The position numbers and the translations under genes were made by a program. Shown piece by piece: positions 12,801 to 21,505 of a stretch of DNA of 64,000 bases. The stretch lies in assembly GCF_026262505.1 (NCBI RefSeq), contig NC_067206.1:33991896-34055895 (forward strand), written 5' to 3'. The DNA comes from Trichomonas vaginalis G3 (taxonomy: Eukaryota; Parabasalia; Trichomonadida; Trichomonadidae). The notes below the pieces were generated by a model. It worked only from the letters and a program-made list of their open reading frames with translations, had not been told where the DNA came from and made no database searches. Each line of letters begins with the position of its first letter. The first letter of the stretch is position 1.

Positions 12801-13869
12801 AATTTTCTCGAGAAATGATTCATTTTTAGTCGAATTTTCTAATAACGAAATTTCGGATTCATTCTACGAAATCTTCCAAAAATTCACAGAGAAAACAAAA
12901 GACATCGTTTGCCCTGATAACTTTGAAAAACATGTCTTTGATTTAATCATTCAAAACTCATCAATTCATTCCGAAGACTTTAGAATTGATGGTTTGGAAG
13001 TTGATGAATTTTCAGGTAAAAAAGATTTGAAGAAATCGATGCTTTTGAGGCAGAAATATTCTTCTTCTGATAATATACAGAACTACTTCCCATCCACTAA
13101 GCAAATCCCTGAGAATATAAGATTCACACCATTGACAATGAAAATTGTTGACGAAAAAGTTTTTTATTTGGTTGAAAAAACAGTTTCTTCATTCGATTTG
13201 TTTTCGAGTGAAATAAACAAATACAACTTCGAAGAAGAGTCAACATTCTTCGTATTCGATAACCAAATATTTAAACGCAATTACGACGAAAATCACGTTG
13301 TTTTATTCTCAAATAACAACGTGATTTTGTTAGTTGAAGATGATACAAAATTATCAATTTTGTACAAAAACTGCAATAATCATTTTAATGAAGTAATTAG
13401 CCTTCCAGAACGCATTGTTTGTGCAAGCTATTGCGGGAGAACAAGTACAATATCCATTGGTTTAAGTTCATGCCACATCATGATGATGAGTTCTGATGGA
13501 ACAGACATTTTCAATGTCATTCATTTTGATGAAGAACCTTTGAACGTTTTTTCAACAGAAGTTTTTAGTTTGCTTTGCGTACAGACTTCTGAGAGATTCT
13601 ACGCATTCGATTGCAACGGGAACGAGGTTTATCAAATGAGTGTTAAGTCAACATTTGCTAGACCTTTCTCCGTCAATTCGTGTGACTTCGTATTGATATG
13701 CGAACGTGGAAGAATTTTCTCTGTGAATTTGATTGATCATAAAATCATCGAAATTGCTCGAGAAAGAGATGTTATTGACATCTCGTTTAACATTGATAAG
13801 ATGCTTATTATTATTGTTAACAGTTCTGGACTCATTCACGAAGTTCCTTTCATTCCTTCACTTGAATAA
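6859..13869 (+). CDS. Giant BEACH-type scaffold protein apparently without the BEACH core
   Basis: A 2336-residue protein starting at ATG 6859. The first 800 residues look like an alpha-helical armadillo-type scaffold. Around residues 820-1000 there is a concanavalin/laminin-G-like beta domain (FSVTFYLKF, NKWVFVTF, GLIGRF), which BEACH proteins carry. Residues about 1165-1400 are a low-complexity acidic Asn/Glu/Ser linker with a basic patch (KERRRTKRRQ). Residues about 1935-2015 resemble the PH-BEACH domain (LRRSDLIFEIFSRNDSFLVEF). The final 250 residues read as short beta repeats like the C-terminal WD40 propeller. The roughly 280-residue BEACH domain that normally sits between PH and WD40 is not visible. 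Family members act in vesicle traffic and lysosome-related organelles; its function here is inferred only. Confidence 0.65.
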   Translation: MDFIRTFFQTQHHPISELLLLWANRSSFIDSTAKDLDQVSPFQFPALDKTKIFAIDMNLISGQTISDSLASLKDKTEWNPDSETIYLNFLKSQTKQSQYFIVVSLLNIICFLIHTELPANFETFDLILSTLIEIHVTDYENHIKIIFKELYARVSKENTSFWPHDSIILLIKFIGIHTASMFNEETIFSDLSYHLPDTFNNTTSKSIIDELLLLIKNIQISNERIFTSPKLVRAIETCVSKIYLPALEILTHLSKNLPENGQIDQFIALPAIVCNYSRNFKQKFDTNFEIKQYPKLKNPTDYDYYKGKSEYFVNGFTFRKTKTLIDVEPLLNLIDDQLATTLIDMIGLIEDVNKNCIKIFLDAFSTLIKNQKSHDGFLNYYICFLYCVSHLSRIISINDYTSAMFHPIIFEQTITIFNEIPDFVDTIRCHVFEVMLTVDPQKIVNIMTNKVNGELFVAECLCRIMSHVPQIDLNFFTENSILRAISSNLRSTQFLRREYPDLFIDPLMSYLCFISKLLSEKEFATICFTNTHFSRILFGLIYDEDISERVITCLTDYLIYSNEITSTYFVGSVFEKIPKNLGEFFVKMIKRSVESNPSISFIVDDWIDSMLDFTITNHSQKALLNTINVILFVVRHLGNDYKFSSLRLSKMITSINENEGNEPTEQTLSLLWSIASQTKSIIPDSMFLIKIPSILVPIFAICHKSQTKQMQFLEKIKELCMSSPSNCVSCHVGQFDLALIDFLTKGEINYRGIVFKPELITDNDIENTVLPLLFAIIQEKSSNCEISKIIDKIVKSDIRLAEFLTKYLSQSINIMKPTFNLCDKQQTIKFSGFDPQKLNDSFSVTFYLKFDQQISSLLPTINIFSLNSKTTQISLILNHASLFFSCTSNVKYSYQCSSALSPNKWVFVTFAAKRITPNKMAWGLYTNTTSSMMSESINTLSFDAETVCEFGQICELNPGLIGRFAMTYKVLSLDDIIYLMSDGESFKNDQFIFTHFDTNVNLFDNDKSFDKTLGRNGNLQKLFSRFDLLDEKIGDLAIGIVKLTFSASLESQKNFASFIYTAGSLETIDSKRLTYQLYLAFYSIGDVISDDHLMEDFLDLIVLNTNIWGRANPSTLMRICNHWSHTVLEQYSVLFQRSGMFQRLIKSFRILFINYGEEFEMNIMASSPAQNKDESILTTPNKDDTSSPLINSESPSLLSQMNNENDSPLSKNQNESDSLISDEKSEENYQNLNKETKENEDPRIDQNDSLEPKVNEVSETTSQDQMKQKENSDINDEEISSPKQNEIYSPDHNNELSTPSKGVNISPMQSSNESPQRNEELFQEISSDNESSSEENDGEEKPQKERRRTKRRQTFSSYDELPKDSSLLTPQKREKITRIGRISSTNIKIDSPIKISESYERLDEDISRARVSYSKILMNTPITAKVEAEFLLSLASFNNPALKEVLKIITVHAKEIASFDVSKPKVPDFLLPIINESNDIEIITNAVIAMAFLKPSDISLLIAAKMISTKTVATDILNNLLTKLPNIPGIAEFLSSLCLSLAPDKVKEDETELTQTDEIEIQRKVTMTEKIKNSLRIGRSRKVSDITGTSPRRFSFLSSGNTTNTNQFANLFSASYRIMTSNEDVNFLLQSKGVSWPFLPLAMLTRIADNVAGQLIEAVSFVIKKCQNPSKELNDAIITIKILEFITKKDLSRFCCNLVLLCKDIVDDFSADMALFIRILDKNITLSNYFDDSPFKETIEKVTQTIIRSMSDIKIKDSVMVYIGCSLTESRDVYDQLCYLCHDRFRQICREIANGADQMTELTDENIAQLKDKALTKIASLLVIVDGFSSKITTLYDDNLSSNDIQNKKFSWTIEFRLLHKVQVDSSIFKNLILKNLPQKVTEKCDSKKYFIGNCIPHMKKYIINHDIDLIKSKNVLLQQTIDNPTISSPCLLLEKNKMKSAAFVIVHGENLVIQIDDYYRIDIHFSNIILVLRRSDLIFEIFSRNDSFLVEFSNNEISDSFYEIFQKFTEKTKDIVCPDNFEKHVFDLIIQNSSIHSEDFRIDGLEVDEFSGKKDLKKSMLLRQKYSSSDNIQNYFPSTKQIPENIRFTPLTMKIVDEKVFYLVEKTVSSFDLFSSEINKYNFEEESTFFVFDNQIFKRNYDENHVVLFSNNNVILLVEDDTKLSILYKNCNNHFNEVISLPERIVCASYCGRTSTISIGLSSCHIMMMSSDGTDIFNVIHFDEEPLNVFSTEVFSLLCVQTSERFYAFDCNGNEVYQMSVKSTFARPFSVNSCDFVLICERGRIFSVNLIDHKIIEIARERDVIDISFNIDKMLIIIVNSSGLIHEVPFIPSLE

Positions 13870-13957
13870 TTACTTCTATTATATATTATTTTTTTATATT
13901 TGTTTGTATTACGACATTTTATTTCATAGTTAAAATTATTATTTGTTAAATTTATCT

Positions 13958-14129
13958 CTCGTTTGGTTTTTAGCCTTGAAAGAAGATCCGTGTTGGAATT
14001 TGATTTCTTCAGGTCATCCATTTCGCGAATATTCTATGGTTGTTCGCGTTTTGTCTTCCGATTTCTAAAGTTTCTGTAAATTCATTTCTCGTTTTTTGAA
14101 CTTAAGGATTAAATCTCAACATCGCGTTC
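13958..14129 (-). pseudogene. Stray internal fragment of the UGGT gene
   Basis: About 170 bp closely match 17909-18075 inside the UGGT gene, in the same orientation, from CTCGTTTGGTT to CATCGCGTTC. There are scattered substitutions and small indels, so the copy is not fresh. It carries no complete domain and lies just after the stop of the BEACH-like gene. It is a dispersed internal piece rather than a tandem duplicate of the locus. Confidence 0.85.
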
Positions 14130-14150
14130 ATAAATTTTAATATAATTTAA

Positions 14151-14203
14151 AAATTATTTGCAATTTGGACGGGGCTTGCCTACGGCCAAATTGCAAATAA
14201 TTT
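14151..14203. repeat. Perfect 18-bp fold-back with G+C-rich loop
   Basis: AAATTATTTGCAATTTGG (14151-14168) pairs perfectly with 14186-14203. The 17-nt loop contains GGGGCTTGCC and is far richer in G+C than its surroundings. It begins about 20 bp beyond the end of the stray UGGT fragment, which suggests both arose in one repair or template-switch event (inference). Confidence 0.85.
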
Positions 14204-14484
14204 CTTTAATCGTTTGCAGATTCTAATTTTCATGAACGTTAAAAGTTCTGAAAATTTGAATGCTTGCAAACAATTTTGATTTTGTTTGTTTTATGATAAT
14301 CTTCAATTAATGATTTAAGAAATATCGAAGGTAGTTTATCACTTATAGTAGAAAAAATATTGAGATGTATAAATAAAAAAATAAAAATAAAAAGTTTAAA
14401 AAATTAATTAAATCATTTTTGTGGAAGTTAATGAAGCTTAATTAGGAGAAGGAAAAACGGATAAGCAAAAACCTTAGCCTAATA

Positions 14485-15159
14485 TTATTCCAATTCGAAT
14501 AGTGAATCATCAAAATTAAAGGACTCATTATCCAAAAAGGGCGGGCCAGCATCTGCGCTTGCTTGGTGCGGTGGTCCTCCACCGCCTGGATTAGGTGTGG
14601 ATGTGTTTCTTTGAGGCAAAGCAGGTCGAATAACTCTACGATTGCCAATGGAAAGGTCGACTTGCTTTTTCAAAATGGACAAAGGTATGTATTGGAAGCA
14701 TCCATATAGACCAATTTTGCTATTGTGGGCCATATAATGACACGTCCTTCCTCCCCTTTGTCCATCAATGAAAAACAAGAAAAAGTAGTGAATTACAAAA
14801 GTATCGTACGATCCATTGTATTCGAATAGTTCATTAATCTGCCTTGTCTCTCCATTTCTAAGGTCGTTCACCAACCCTTGATACTCTGGAGCACGTATGT
14901 TTCTTCTTTGAATCTTTTCCAAGATCTTTTTGAAAGTATCCCAATAATCGAAGATAAACCTATTGAAGCAAAATGATCTGATATTATTAGGAATCGAAAC
15001 ATTTTGAAGCATTTCGTGCTGTTTGAGAATTCTTAAGATTGTAAGAAACTGAGGAATTTTGACATGAAACTGGTGAAACTCAATCCTCACATCATCACAA
15101 CTTAGCTCTGCTACGTTTGGCCCTGCGATGTTTTGAATGTTCGCTCTAGCTGATAACAT
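14485..15159 (-). CDS. Hypothetical protein, 224 residues
   Basis: Not recognised. The frame starts at ATG 15159 and is uninterrupted. Residues 1-160 look globular with aromatic and hydrophobic clusters (FVIHYFFLFFIDG) and no signal peptide. The C-terminus is different: a Pro/Gly stretch (PNPGGGGPPH), then an acidic tail rich in Phe, Asp and Glu (SFNFDDSLFELE) that resembles acidic activation tails in composition only. CATCACAAACTAAAA lies directly upstream of the ATG, so an initiator-like TCACAAA falls within about 15 nt. Codon use resembles the neighbouring genes. Likely real, role unknown. Confidence 0.6.
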   Translation of the reverse strand: MLSARANIQNIAGPNVAELSCDDVRIEFHQFHVKIPQFLTILRILKQHEMLQNVSIPNNIRSFCFNRFIFDYWDTFKKILEKIQRRNIRAPEYQGLVNDLRNGETRQINELFEYNGSYDTFVIHYFFLFFIDGQRGGRTCHYMAHNSKIGLYGCFQYIPLSILKKQVDLSIGNRRVIRPALPQRNTSTPNPGGGGPPHQASADAGPPFLDNESFNFDDSLFELE

Positions 15160-15987
15160 TTTTAGTTTGTGATGACGGTTTTTTTCCCAATAGAATTATT
15201 CAACCAAATTAAATAGTCGGTTGATAAAAACACAAATTATAGTATTTATTAAAATCATCAAACAATATCACAGTTGTCAAATTTGTCAAAATGACTCATT
15301 CAAAAAGAACTTCAGGTTTTCAGAGCTATTACAATTTATACAAATTTCATAAACAATTATATCATGTTTTCTAGTTCTGTTTATTCCAAATTTCATAAAT
15401 TTGGTTTAAATGTGATCCACGATGTTAACGTTCAATGTTTTTATTAATAAAATCTAAAACCCAAATCATACATAGTATATATTTTTTTCAAAAAAGGCGG
15501 AATCATTTTCAAAACTTTGCTATCGTAAAATTTTCATTCAAATTTTTCTCGGGTAAATTTAGGTTTTATATCGAAATGAATAATATTATATATTAAATAT
15601 TTTTAACTAAAAAAATCGAAAATTTATTTTGTATTGCTATAATTATTTTTCTGATATATTTTATATTTTGAGACAGTAATCAATAAAACGAGAAATGATT
15701 TTAATAATCATCTATGGAATTCATAAACCAATATTGAAGTTCAACTATCGATTTGAAAACCAATCAGAAATTTAATGATTATCTGATGTAAAAACATAAA
15801 CCAATTCAATAAAACTTTTCCATTAGCTATTCTAAAACTAAAAATGATTTATTGTAAATTTCATTTTCAAATAATTGAACGAATTATTCATTGTTAAAGC
15901 GATAATTGAATCATTAATATATAGTGTAATATTTATGAGATATTAAAAATAAAAAATAAAATTAGGTAAGTAAAATCTTTCAGAAAA
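15160..15987. other. Intergenic region
   Basis: About 0.8 kb of AT-rich DNA between two genes on the same strand. It holds the promoter region of the 14485-15159 gene and the 3' flank of the UGGT gene. Nothing else was recognised. Confidence 0.55.
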
Positions 15988-18900
15988 TTACAACTCTTTA
16001 GAAAAGACTCCATTTGCCTCTTCATCATACGGTATCCACTCTGGGATCGTTTCTTTAGCATATTCAAGTTTTCCAACTTTAGTTCGTGGATTATTGCACA
16101 GATCAATAGTTTTCGCTTTCTTCATCGTTTCATCACTGCACCATGATCCACACCACAACCATTCTTGTGGTAACGAGAAGATAGGTGCACCTCTATTCTG
16201 CATCATGTTTGGAAGGTCTTGATCCAAGTTACTCAAACTCTCTTTGTCGTTGTGAAGATCCATGTATCCTTTCCTCATCATTCCGCCAACATCGAGAGAT
16301 CTATACTCCGGAAGGTCAACGGCAAACAAAGCGGAGATGTGGTATGGCTTTCCGTTCAGCAAGTTCTGCCAATATCCGATTTCCCAGAACCTGTATTCTT
16401 GCATTTCTGGTCGGTCGTTGCAGAATGGTGTGAATGCGTATGGCTTACCTTCAAAGTCCATCGTCATAAGCTCGCGCATGTCTGTTCTGATGATTTGGTC
16501 ACTATCAATATAAATGACGCGGCGCAAATCATTAGGAAACATGACATCCAAGAACAAGATTTTATAACCCCAGAATGTTCTTTGTCTCGCTTCTTCGCGT
16601 GGTAACCATCGTGGCCATTTGTATGAGCAGAACTCGTATTCGAATTTGTATTTCTCAGAGAATTCTTTCAGTGAGTTTCTGAAGTTTGGTGATGCGAAAT
16701 TCTCAAGTAACCACAATTTAACTGGAGATTTCGTGTGTTTAACAACTGACAAAATAGAAATTCGCATCAATCGCTCATACAAATGTCCGGATGCAACATA
16801 GAAGATGTGGATCTTGCCATCATCAATCTTAGATCTGTTCGTAGCAACATATGGATCTGGCTTAGATTCTCTGAACTCGAATTTATGAATGAATGAATCA
16901 ACGACAACTTTAAATTCATCATCAGCATTAGTTCTAACTCTGTACATTCCTGGAACTGCCATCAATTGCCAGTAGCCATTAGATTGGATAACTCTTGTCT
17001 CATCAACAAACTCGTTCTTACTGTTGTACAATGAGTATTCAACGGCAGGAACAATTCGTCCGTTTTTGTCCGATTCGCAGCCTTCAACAACTAATGATTT
17101 CAAATCAAATCGAACTTTGTGAGTTCCTTTCTCGAAATCATCTGCGACAATGTTGTCGATATCGAAGTTGCTGACTGTTCGAATAGTTTGCCATGACGAT
17201 GGGACATCATCAACTAATGAATATGTCGTAGAACTGTTCATGTATTCAAAAGAAAATCCTTTAGAATCTGTTGAAAATCGATAGAAACAACTCAACGATT
17301 CTAAATGTTCTTTCTCAATAGAAGGAGGAGGATTGACAATGAAACTGAAAGAAAGATTTCCGAGCAAAGAAGACAAACTTGCCAATCTTTGTCCATCAAA
17401 CGAGAAAGGATCAATCGATGCGTATATCGACAACTCTGTGTTTTGTTTCAGTTTAGATCGAAATACATTTAAAGGTCCAGGTTCGAAAGCAGAAATCGGA
17501 GAACCAGTGTGTAACATGTTGTTATGTGCCAAATGAGATACATGCAACAACATGTATAACAATGAATCACTGAGTTCTCTGTGTGTCCTTGATTGTCCTA
17601 ATGATCGAGAATTCTGTGATAATTTCAAGTATTTCATTGCGAAACTCGTTGAATAACTTTGTTCGCACATCTCCAAAAGTTGTAAATCATATCTTGTGAA
17701 TTGGTCTGGATCGAAACGGACAATCCTTCCATTGAAAACGACGGTGATCTTGTTAGGAGGAATACCAATGATGTTCTGGATGATTTCATTAGGTAATTCA
17801 TCTTTCTTGAAAACAGAAATTCTTGAGCTTTCTTTGTTCATTATTTCTGCTGTGTACATTTCTAATTCGTTGAGACATTGTTCGTCATCTGTATTCAAGA
17901 ACAGCCAACTCGTTTGGTTCTTCACATTGAAAGAAGATCCATGTTGATATTTGATCTCTGTCATCCATTTCGCGAATATCCTTTGGTTGTTCGCGTTTTG
18001 TCTTCCGATATCTAAAGTTTCTGTAAATTCATTTCTCGTTTTTTGAACTAAAGGATTAAATCTCAACATCGCGTTCCTTGCCTTTAATATTGCATTATGG
18101 ATATCTACTGTATCTTCATAGATCTTTTGGTTGCCCATTAATTCACGGACTTGCTTCAGTTCTTCCTTCAAAAATGAGTTCAAATATGTCTCAGGATGTG
18201 GAGCTTCAACAATCATTCCATTCAAGATGATTGCAGGAGCGGAAACACCAACTCTACTGATGTGTTTCTTGAGACGAGAAAGGAAAATCGATTCAGCGGA
18301 TGATGGTTTGTAGAAATCAGTCATTTTGTCGAAAGATGGGGAACTTCTTTGTGTCGCAACAGCTGAAAAAGCTGTTTTCCAAAATGATGATTTAATCGGA
18401 CCGCGTTTCCTTGTTTTCTCATCTAAATATGAGCGCTGATCATTAACACGCAACAAAAACTTGTGGGCAACATGGATTCCGTATTTTTGAGCTAAATGGG
18501 CGTAGGCATAGTAGATTTTCTTCGACATCGCGGAATTGTGCTTCGGAACAATGATGTAGCCGAATCTGACTGGGTATTGGACTTCAACAAGGTCATCTAT
18601 GAATGCTATTACATCCATATCTTCTGTTTCGGCTGGATCAAGTAAAAATATAACATTCGCAACATTTCTTGCGACTTGTGGCCAGTTTTCACTGTCGCTT
18701 ACAAATGTTATGAGGGACTTTGAATATTTCTCTACGTATTTCTCGTCTTTTTCAAGGTCATTCACCCAATATAAGAAATCTGGATGTCTCAAGTCAATAA
18801 TTGCTTGCTGTGCAGGTTTAGGAGTATGTCCTGCGCGCTCATAATTATTTAACGACTCTTCATTTACGTCAAAAACGCGTTTGAGAGTTGTATGAAAATT

Positions 18901-19884
18901 ATATTCGTCAAGAAGTGTTTGGTAGACAGTAAAAGCGTTAAGATCGTAACCGGTAAGTTTGCGGCCATTGACAAATAATGCTGTTGCTCCTGGTCCGATG
19001 AACTGAACCATTCTTTGAATTTGTTTTGCATCATCTTCTGTAGCTGTGATGTTTTTGAGCTGAGGAAGAAGGACTGGATAATTCTGGGTTAATTCTGATA
19101 TGGCCTTCAGAGGATCTTTCGATTCTTTAATAAATTTTATTATTTGTGTTGAAATCCTGGTCTTTTTGCTTCTTTTGACATCATTTAAGTTGACTTTTAG
19201 ACCGATATCTTCAAATGTTTTTGCTGGTTTCGCTTTTGTTGTTGCTTTTATCTTCTTTCTTTGATCTCCAACTTTAAACTCCATTGAATACTTAAATGGT
19301 TTGAGTTGAGCACCATACCCGGAAAGAACCATTTGTTCTGTGGAGTGTCCATATGCTCTAAGAACAAATTTCAATTGAGAATCTTTTGATAAAAGATTTG
19401 TGTAAAGATTAATCCAATCATTCGAATCAACATCGGCATATAAGATATATTTTGACTTGCCAGATCCATATACTGGTTCATATTCGAAAAATTCTGAGTT
19501 ACATTCAGGTAATTCATCGATATTTTGTATAATAGCATTATTGCAACGAACGTTTGAGCCACGAGAATCTTCACCAAGCGCTCTATTGTTTTGAACTCGT
19601 GGACTGTAGTAATGAATTTGAAGTGATATATTTAAAAGTTGGAATTGTTCATAATCTAAGAAGTCTTTCATTGTAGATAATACATCATCAATCGTTTTTG
19701 GTTGTTTTTTAAGTTGCTGTATTTGTTCTAAGTAATCCCAATAAAGTGAGTGATCAATATCTTGCAAGAAAGATAGAGTTTCCGCAATTATTGAAGTTTT
19801 ATTCCATGGGGCAACAATATCACCTTTAATTTGGGCGTGATTTAGAAACTGCGAAAAAGATAATGTAAATAAGTAAGAAAACAT
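15988..19884 (-). CDS. UDP-glucose:glycoprotein glucosyltransferase (UGGT)
   Basis: A 1298-residue ER enzyme that senses misfolded glycoproteins and adds one glucose to their N-glycan for another folding cycle. The N-terminus (MFSYLFTLSFSQFL) is a likely signal peptide. Residues about 20-1000 form the folding sensor of thioredoxin-like and beta modules. The last 270 residues are a clear GT24 domain: FYVASGHLYERLMRISI, YKWPRWLP, WGYKILFLD, the metal-binding IDSDQIIRTD near residue 1126 (relatives have DADQ), YRFWEIGYW, SNLDQDLPN and LPQEWLWC. The C-terminus SKEL resembles an ER-retrieval signal. Trichomonads are known for truncated dolichol-linked glycans without glucose, so UGGT would be the main route to glucosylated glycans. 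ATG 19884 follows an initiator-like TCATTA. Confidence 0.95.
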   Translation of the reverse strand: MFSYLFTLSFSQFLNHAQIKGDIVAPWNKTSIIAETLSFLQDIDHSLYWDYLEQIQQLKKQPKTIDDVLSTMKDFLDYEQFQLLNISLQIHYYSPRVQNNRALGEDSRGSNVRCNNAIIQNIDELPECNSEFFEYEPVYGSGKSKYILYADVDSNDWINLYTNLLSKDSQLKFVLRAYGHSTEQMVLSGYGAQLKPFKYSMEFKVGDQRKKIKATTKAKPAKTFEDIGLKVNLNDVKRSKKTRISTQIIKFIKESKDPLKAISELTQNYPVLLPQLKNITATEDDAKQIQRMVQFIGPGATALFVNGRKLTGYDLNAFTVYQTLLDEYNFHTTLKRVFDVNEESLNNYERAGHTPKPAQQAIIDLRHPDFLYWVNDLEKDEKYVEKYSKSLITFVSDSENWPQVARNVANVIFLLDPAETEDMDVIAFIDDLVEVQYPVRFGYIIVPKHNSAMSKKIYYAYAHLAQKYGIHVAHKFLLRVNDQRSYLDEKTRKRGPIKSSFWKTAFSAVATQRSSPSFDKMTDFYKPSSAESIFLSRLKKHISRVGVSAPAIILNGMIVEAPHPETYLNSFLKEELKQVRELMGNQKIYEDTVDIHNAILKARNAMLRFNPLVQKTRNEFTETLDIGRQNANNQRIFAKWMTEIKYQHGSSFNVKNQTSWLFLNTDDEQCLNELEMYTAEIMNKESSRISVFKKDELPNEIIQNIIGIPPNKITVVFNGRIVRFDPDQFTRYDLQLLEMCEQSYSTSFAMKYLKLSQNSRSLGQSRTHRELSDSLLYMLLHVSHLAHNNMLHTGSPISAFEPGPLNVFRSKLKQNTELSIYASIDPFSFDGQRLASLSSLLGNLSFSFIVNPPPSIEKEHLESLSCFYRFSTDSKGFSFEYMNSSTTYSLVDDVPSSWQTIRTVSNFDIDNIVADDFEKGTHKVRFDLKSLVVEGCESDKNGRIVPAVEYSLYNSKNEFVDETRVIQSNGYWQLMAVPGMYRVRTNADDEFKVVVDSFIHKFEFRESKPDPYVATNRSKIDDGKIHIFYVASGHLYERLMRISILSVVKHTKSPVKLWLLENFASPNFRNSLKEFSEKYKFEYEFCSYKWPRWLPREEARQRTFWGYKILFLDVMFPNDLRRVIYIDSDQIIRTDMRELMTMDFEGKPYAFTPFCNDRPEMQEYRFWEIGYWQNLLNGKPYHISALFAVDLPEYRSLDVGGMMRKGYMDLHNDKESLSNLDQDLPNMMQNRGAPIFSLPQEWLWCGSWCSDETMKKAKTIDLCNNPRTKVGKLEYAKETIPEWIPYDEEANGVFSKEL

Positions 19885-19891
19885 TGAATAA

Positions 19892-19897
19892 TAATGA
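19892..19897 (-). promoter_or_regulatory. Initiator-like element before the UGGT gene
   Basis: TCATTA on the minus strand, 7 nt before the ATG at 19884, fits the trichomonad initiator consensus TCA-pyrimidine-(T/A) and the short leaders known in these organisms. The motif is short and common in AT-rich DNA, so this is a candidate only. Confidence 0.4.
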
Positions 19898-20067
19898 AAA
19901 TTAGTTTGAGATTTTCAATTTTTATACTTAGATATAGTTCTGCATTTGTTAAATTAGCTCAGAATCATTTGCTTTTACATTTCATATTCATATTCTACAA
20001 AAATTATCGAACAATTGATAGAACAATCAAAAATAGGGAAGTTATGATTAAATATAACAAAAAATCT

Positions 20068-21024
20068 TTATGCTTTAGGCTTCAAAACAATATCCATTGA
20101 ATCTAATTCATCTTGGTCAGATAAAAGTTGGTTAGAAGCTACCAGACTTGATGATGCTAATACTTTACTACCATCAAGTTGACTATCATTTTGAATATCA
20201 GAAGATCCAATAAATTTCTTTGAATTTGCTTCAGATACGACATCCTCTTCCTCATTGTCTTCTTCGTTTTGTTCTGAAATTTCATTTTTCTCTATTTGAT
20301 CTGATCCAACAAAATCTTGCTCATTTTGAGTATTCTGTGTTTGATTGTATTGATCATCCTCTTCTTCATCATTCTCATTTGCAATAATTTCTGTATTTTG
20401 CTCCTCTTCTTCCTGATGTAAAAACTCTTCTTCTTCATTTTCCTCTTCAGGCTCGTTTTCTTCTTCATTAACATAAGAATATGTATCTTCTTGGTCTTCC
20501 TCTTCTCCTGATTCAACAGCCTTTTCAACTTCTAATTCAACAACGTTATCTGCGATTTCTTCTTCCTCTTCCTCTTCATCATCTGAAATGGCTATCATTG
20601 AAATAATTAATTCAGAAAGCCTCGTGTAATCGAATTCTAAATTTTCAACCTCAATAAGATTTATAATTTTTTCGTATTCTTCGGATGTAAATGGTAAGCC
20701 ATAGTTCGATACGATGCTGTTATATTCATCTATTGAAATCTTTCCATCCTGGTTTGAATCAAAAATCATAAATGAATCTACAAGCATTTGAACATCTGCT
20801 TCATCGCATTTTCTTACACGGAAGATCTTCATAAATTGTTTGATATCAATGGCTGCTTCACTTTCAAGACCTTCTTCTTTGAGTAAATCTTTAATATATT
20901 TCTTAGAGAATGGACGCTGTAAACTTGAAAATAGGCGAGGAAGCTTCCTAATTGAAACTTTTTCATTTGGGGAGTCAATGAAATTTTCAAAACAGTCTTC
21001 AACGTAATCCTGAATTTCACTCAT
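20068..21024 (-). CDS. Centrin/calmodulin-like EF-hand protein with long acidic tail
   Basis: 318 residues from ATG 21024; the frame opens a few codons earlier but only with TTG. Residues 1-150 have calmodulin-like helix-loop-helix organisation. One canonical calcium loop is present (DSNQDGKISIDE, residues 89-100); the other expected loops are degenerate, so probably a single calcium ion binds. Residues about 150-270 are a highly acidic Glu/Asp/Asn tract. The last 50 residues are Ser-rich and end in a short basic motif. Partners and role are unknown. The tail could act as a calcium-binding or protein-interaction region (inference). Confidence 0.75.
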   Translation of the reverse strand: MSEIQDYVEDCFENFIDSPNEKVSIRKLPRLFSSLQRPFSKKYIKDLLKEEGLESEAAIDIKQFMKIFRVRKCDEADVQMLVDSFMIFDSNQDGKISIDEYNSIVSNYGLPFTSEEYEKIINLIEVENLEFDYTRLSELIISMIAISDDEEEEEEEIADNVVELEVEKAVESGEEEDQEDTYSYVNEEENEPEEENEEEEFLHQEEEEQNTEIIANENDEEEDDQYNQTQNTQNEQDFVGSDQIEKNEISEQNEEDNEEEDVVSEANSKKFIGSSDIQNDSQLDGSKVLASSSLVASNQLLSDQDELDSMDIVLKPKA

Positions 21025-21505
21025 TGTTTTTTTCAAAACGTTTGCTTTGGCACGTTTTGGAATGAATGGGTCGTGGGAATTTCGTTTTCATATATGTCAC
21101 GTACATTTGATACACAACTATATTAACGTGGTTTTCAGCATGAAATATTGACTTTTGATAAAGTTTATCTTCATTGCAGGATAATTAGATAGGATTCAAT
21201 TACATCAATCAGCATTGAGACTAAAAATCATTAGGTATATATATAACTATTATTTCTCAACCAAACAATAAAAAAAAATTATGGCTTCACGTATAGAAAA
21301 GATAATCATTAATTAAGATATTCCATAGAATTTCTGGCTAATTTGCATAGTAAAAAATTAAATATCTCTCATAAATATTAAAAATCGTTAGTTTTTATAC
21401 CATATTAGCCAGTAATCCCTTGATTCTTCAATCAACATTCATCAGTTATGTAATGTTCATGGTATCATCATTCATGTTTATTATAATAATTATAACAAGA
21501 ACAAT

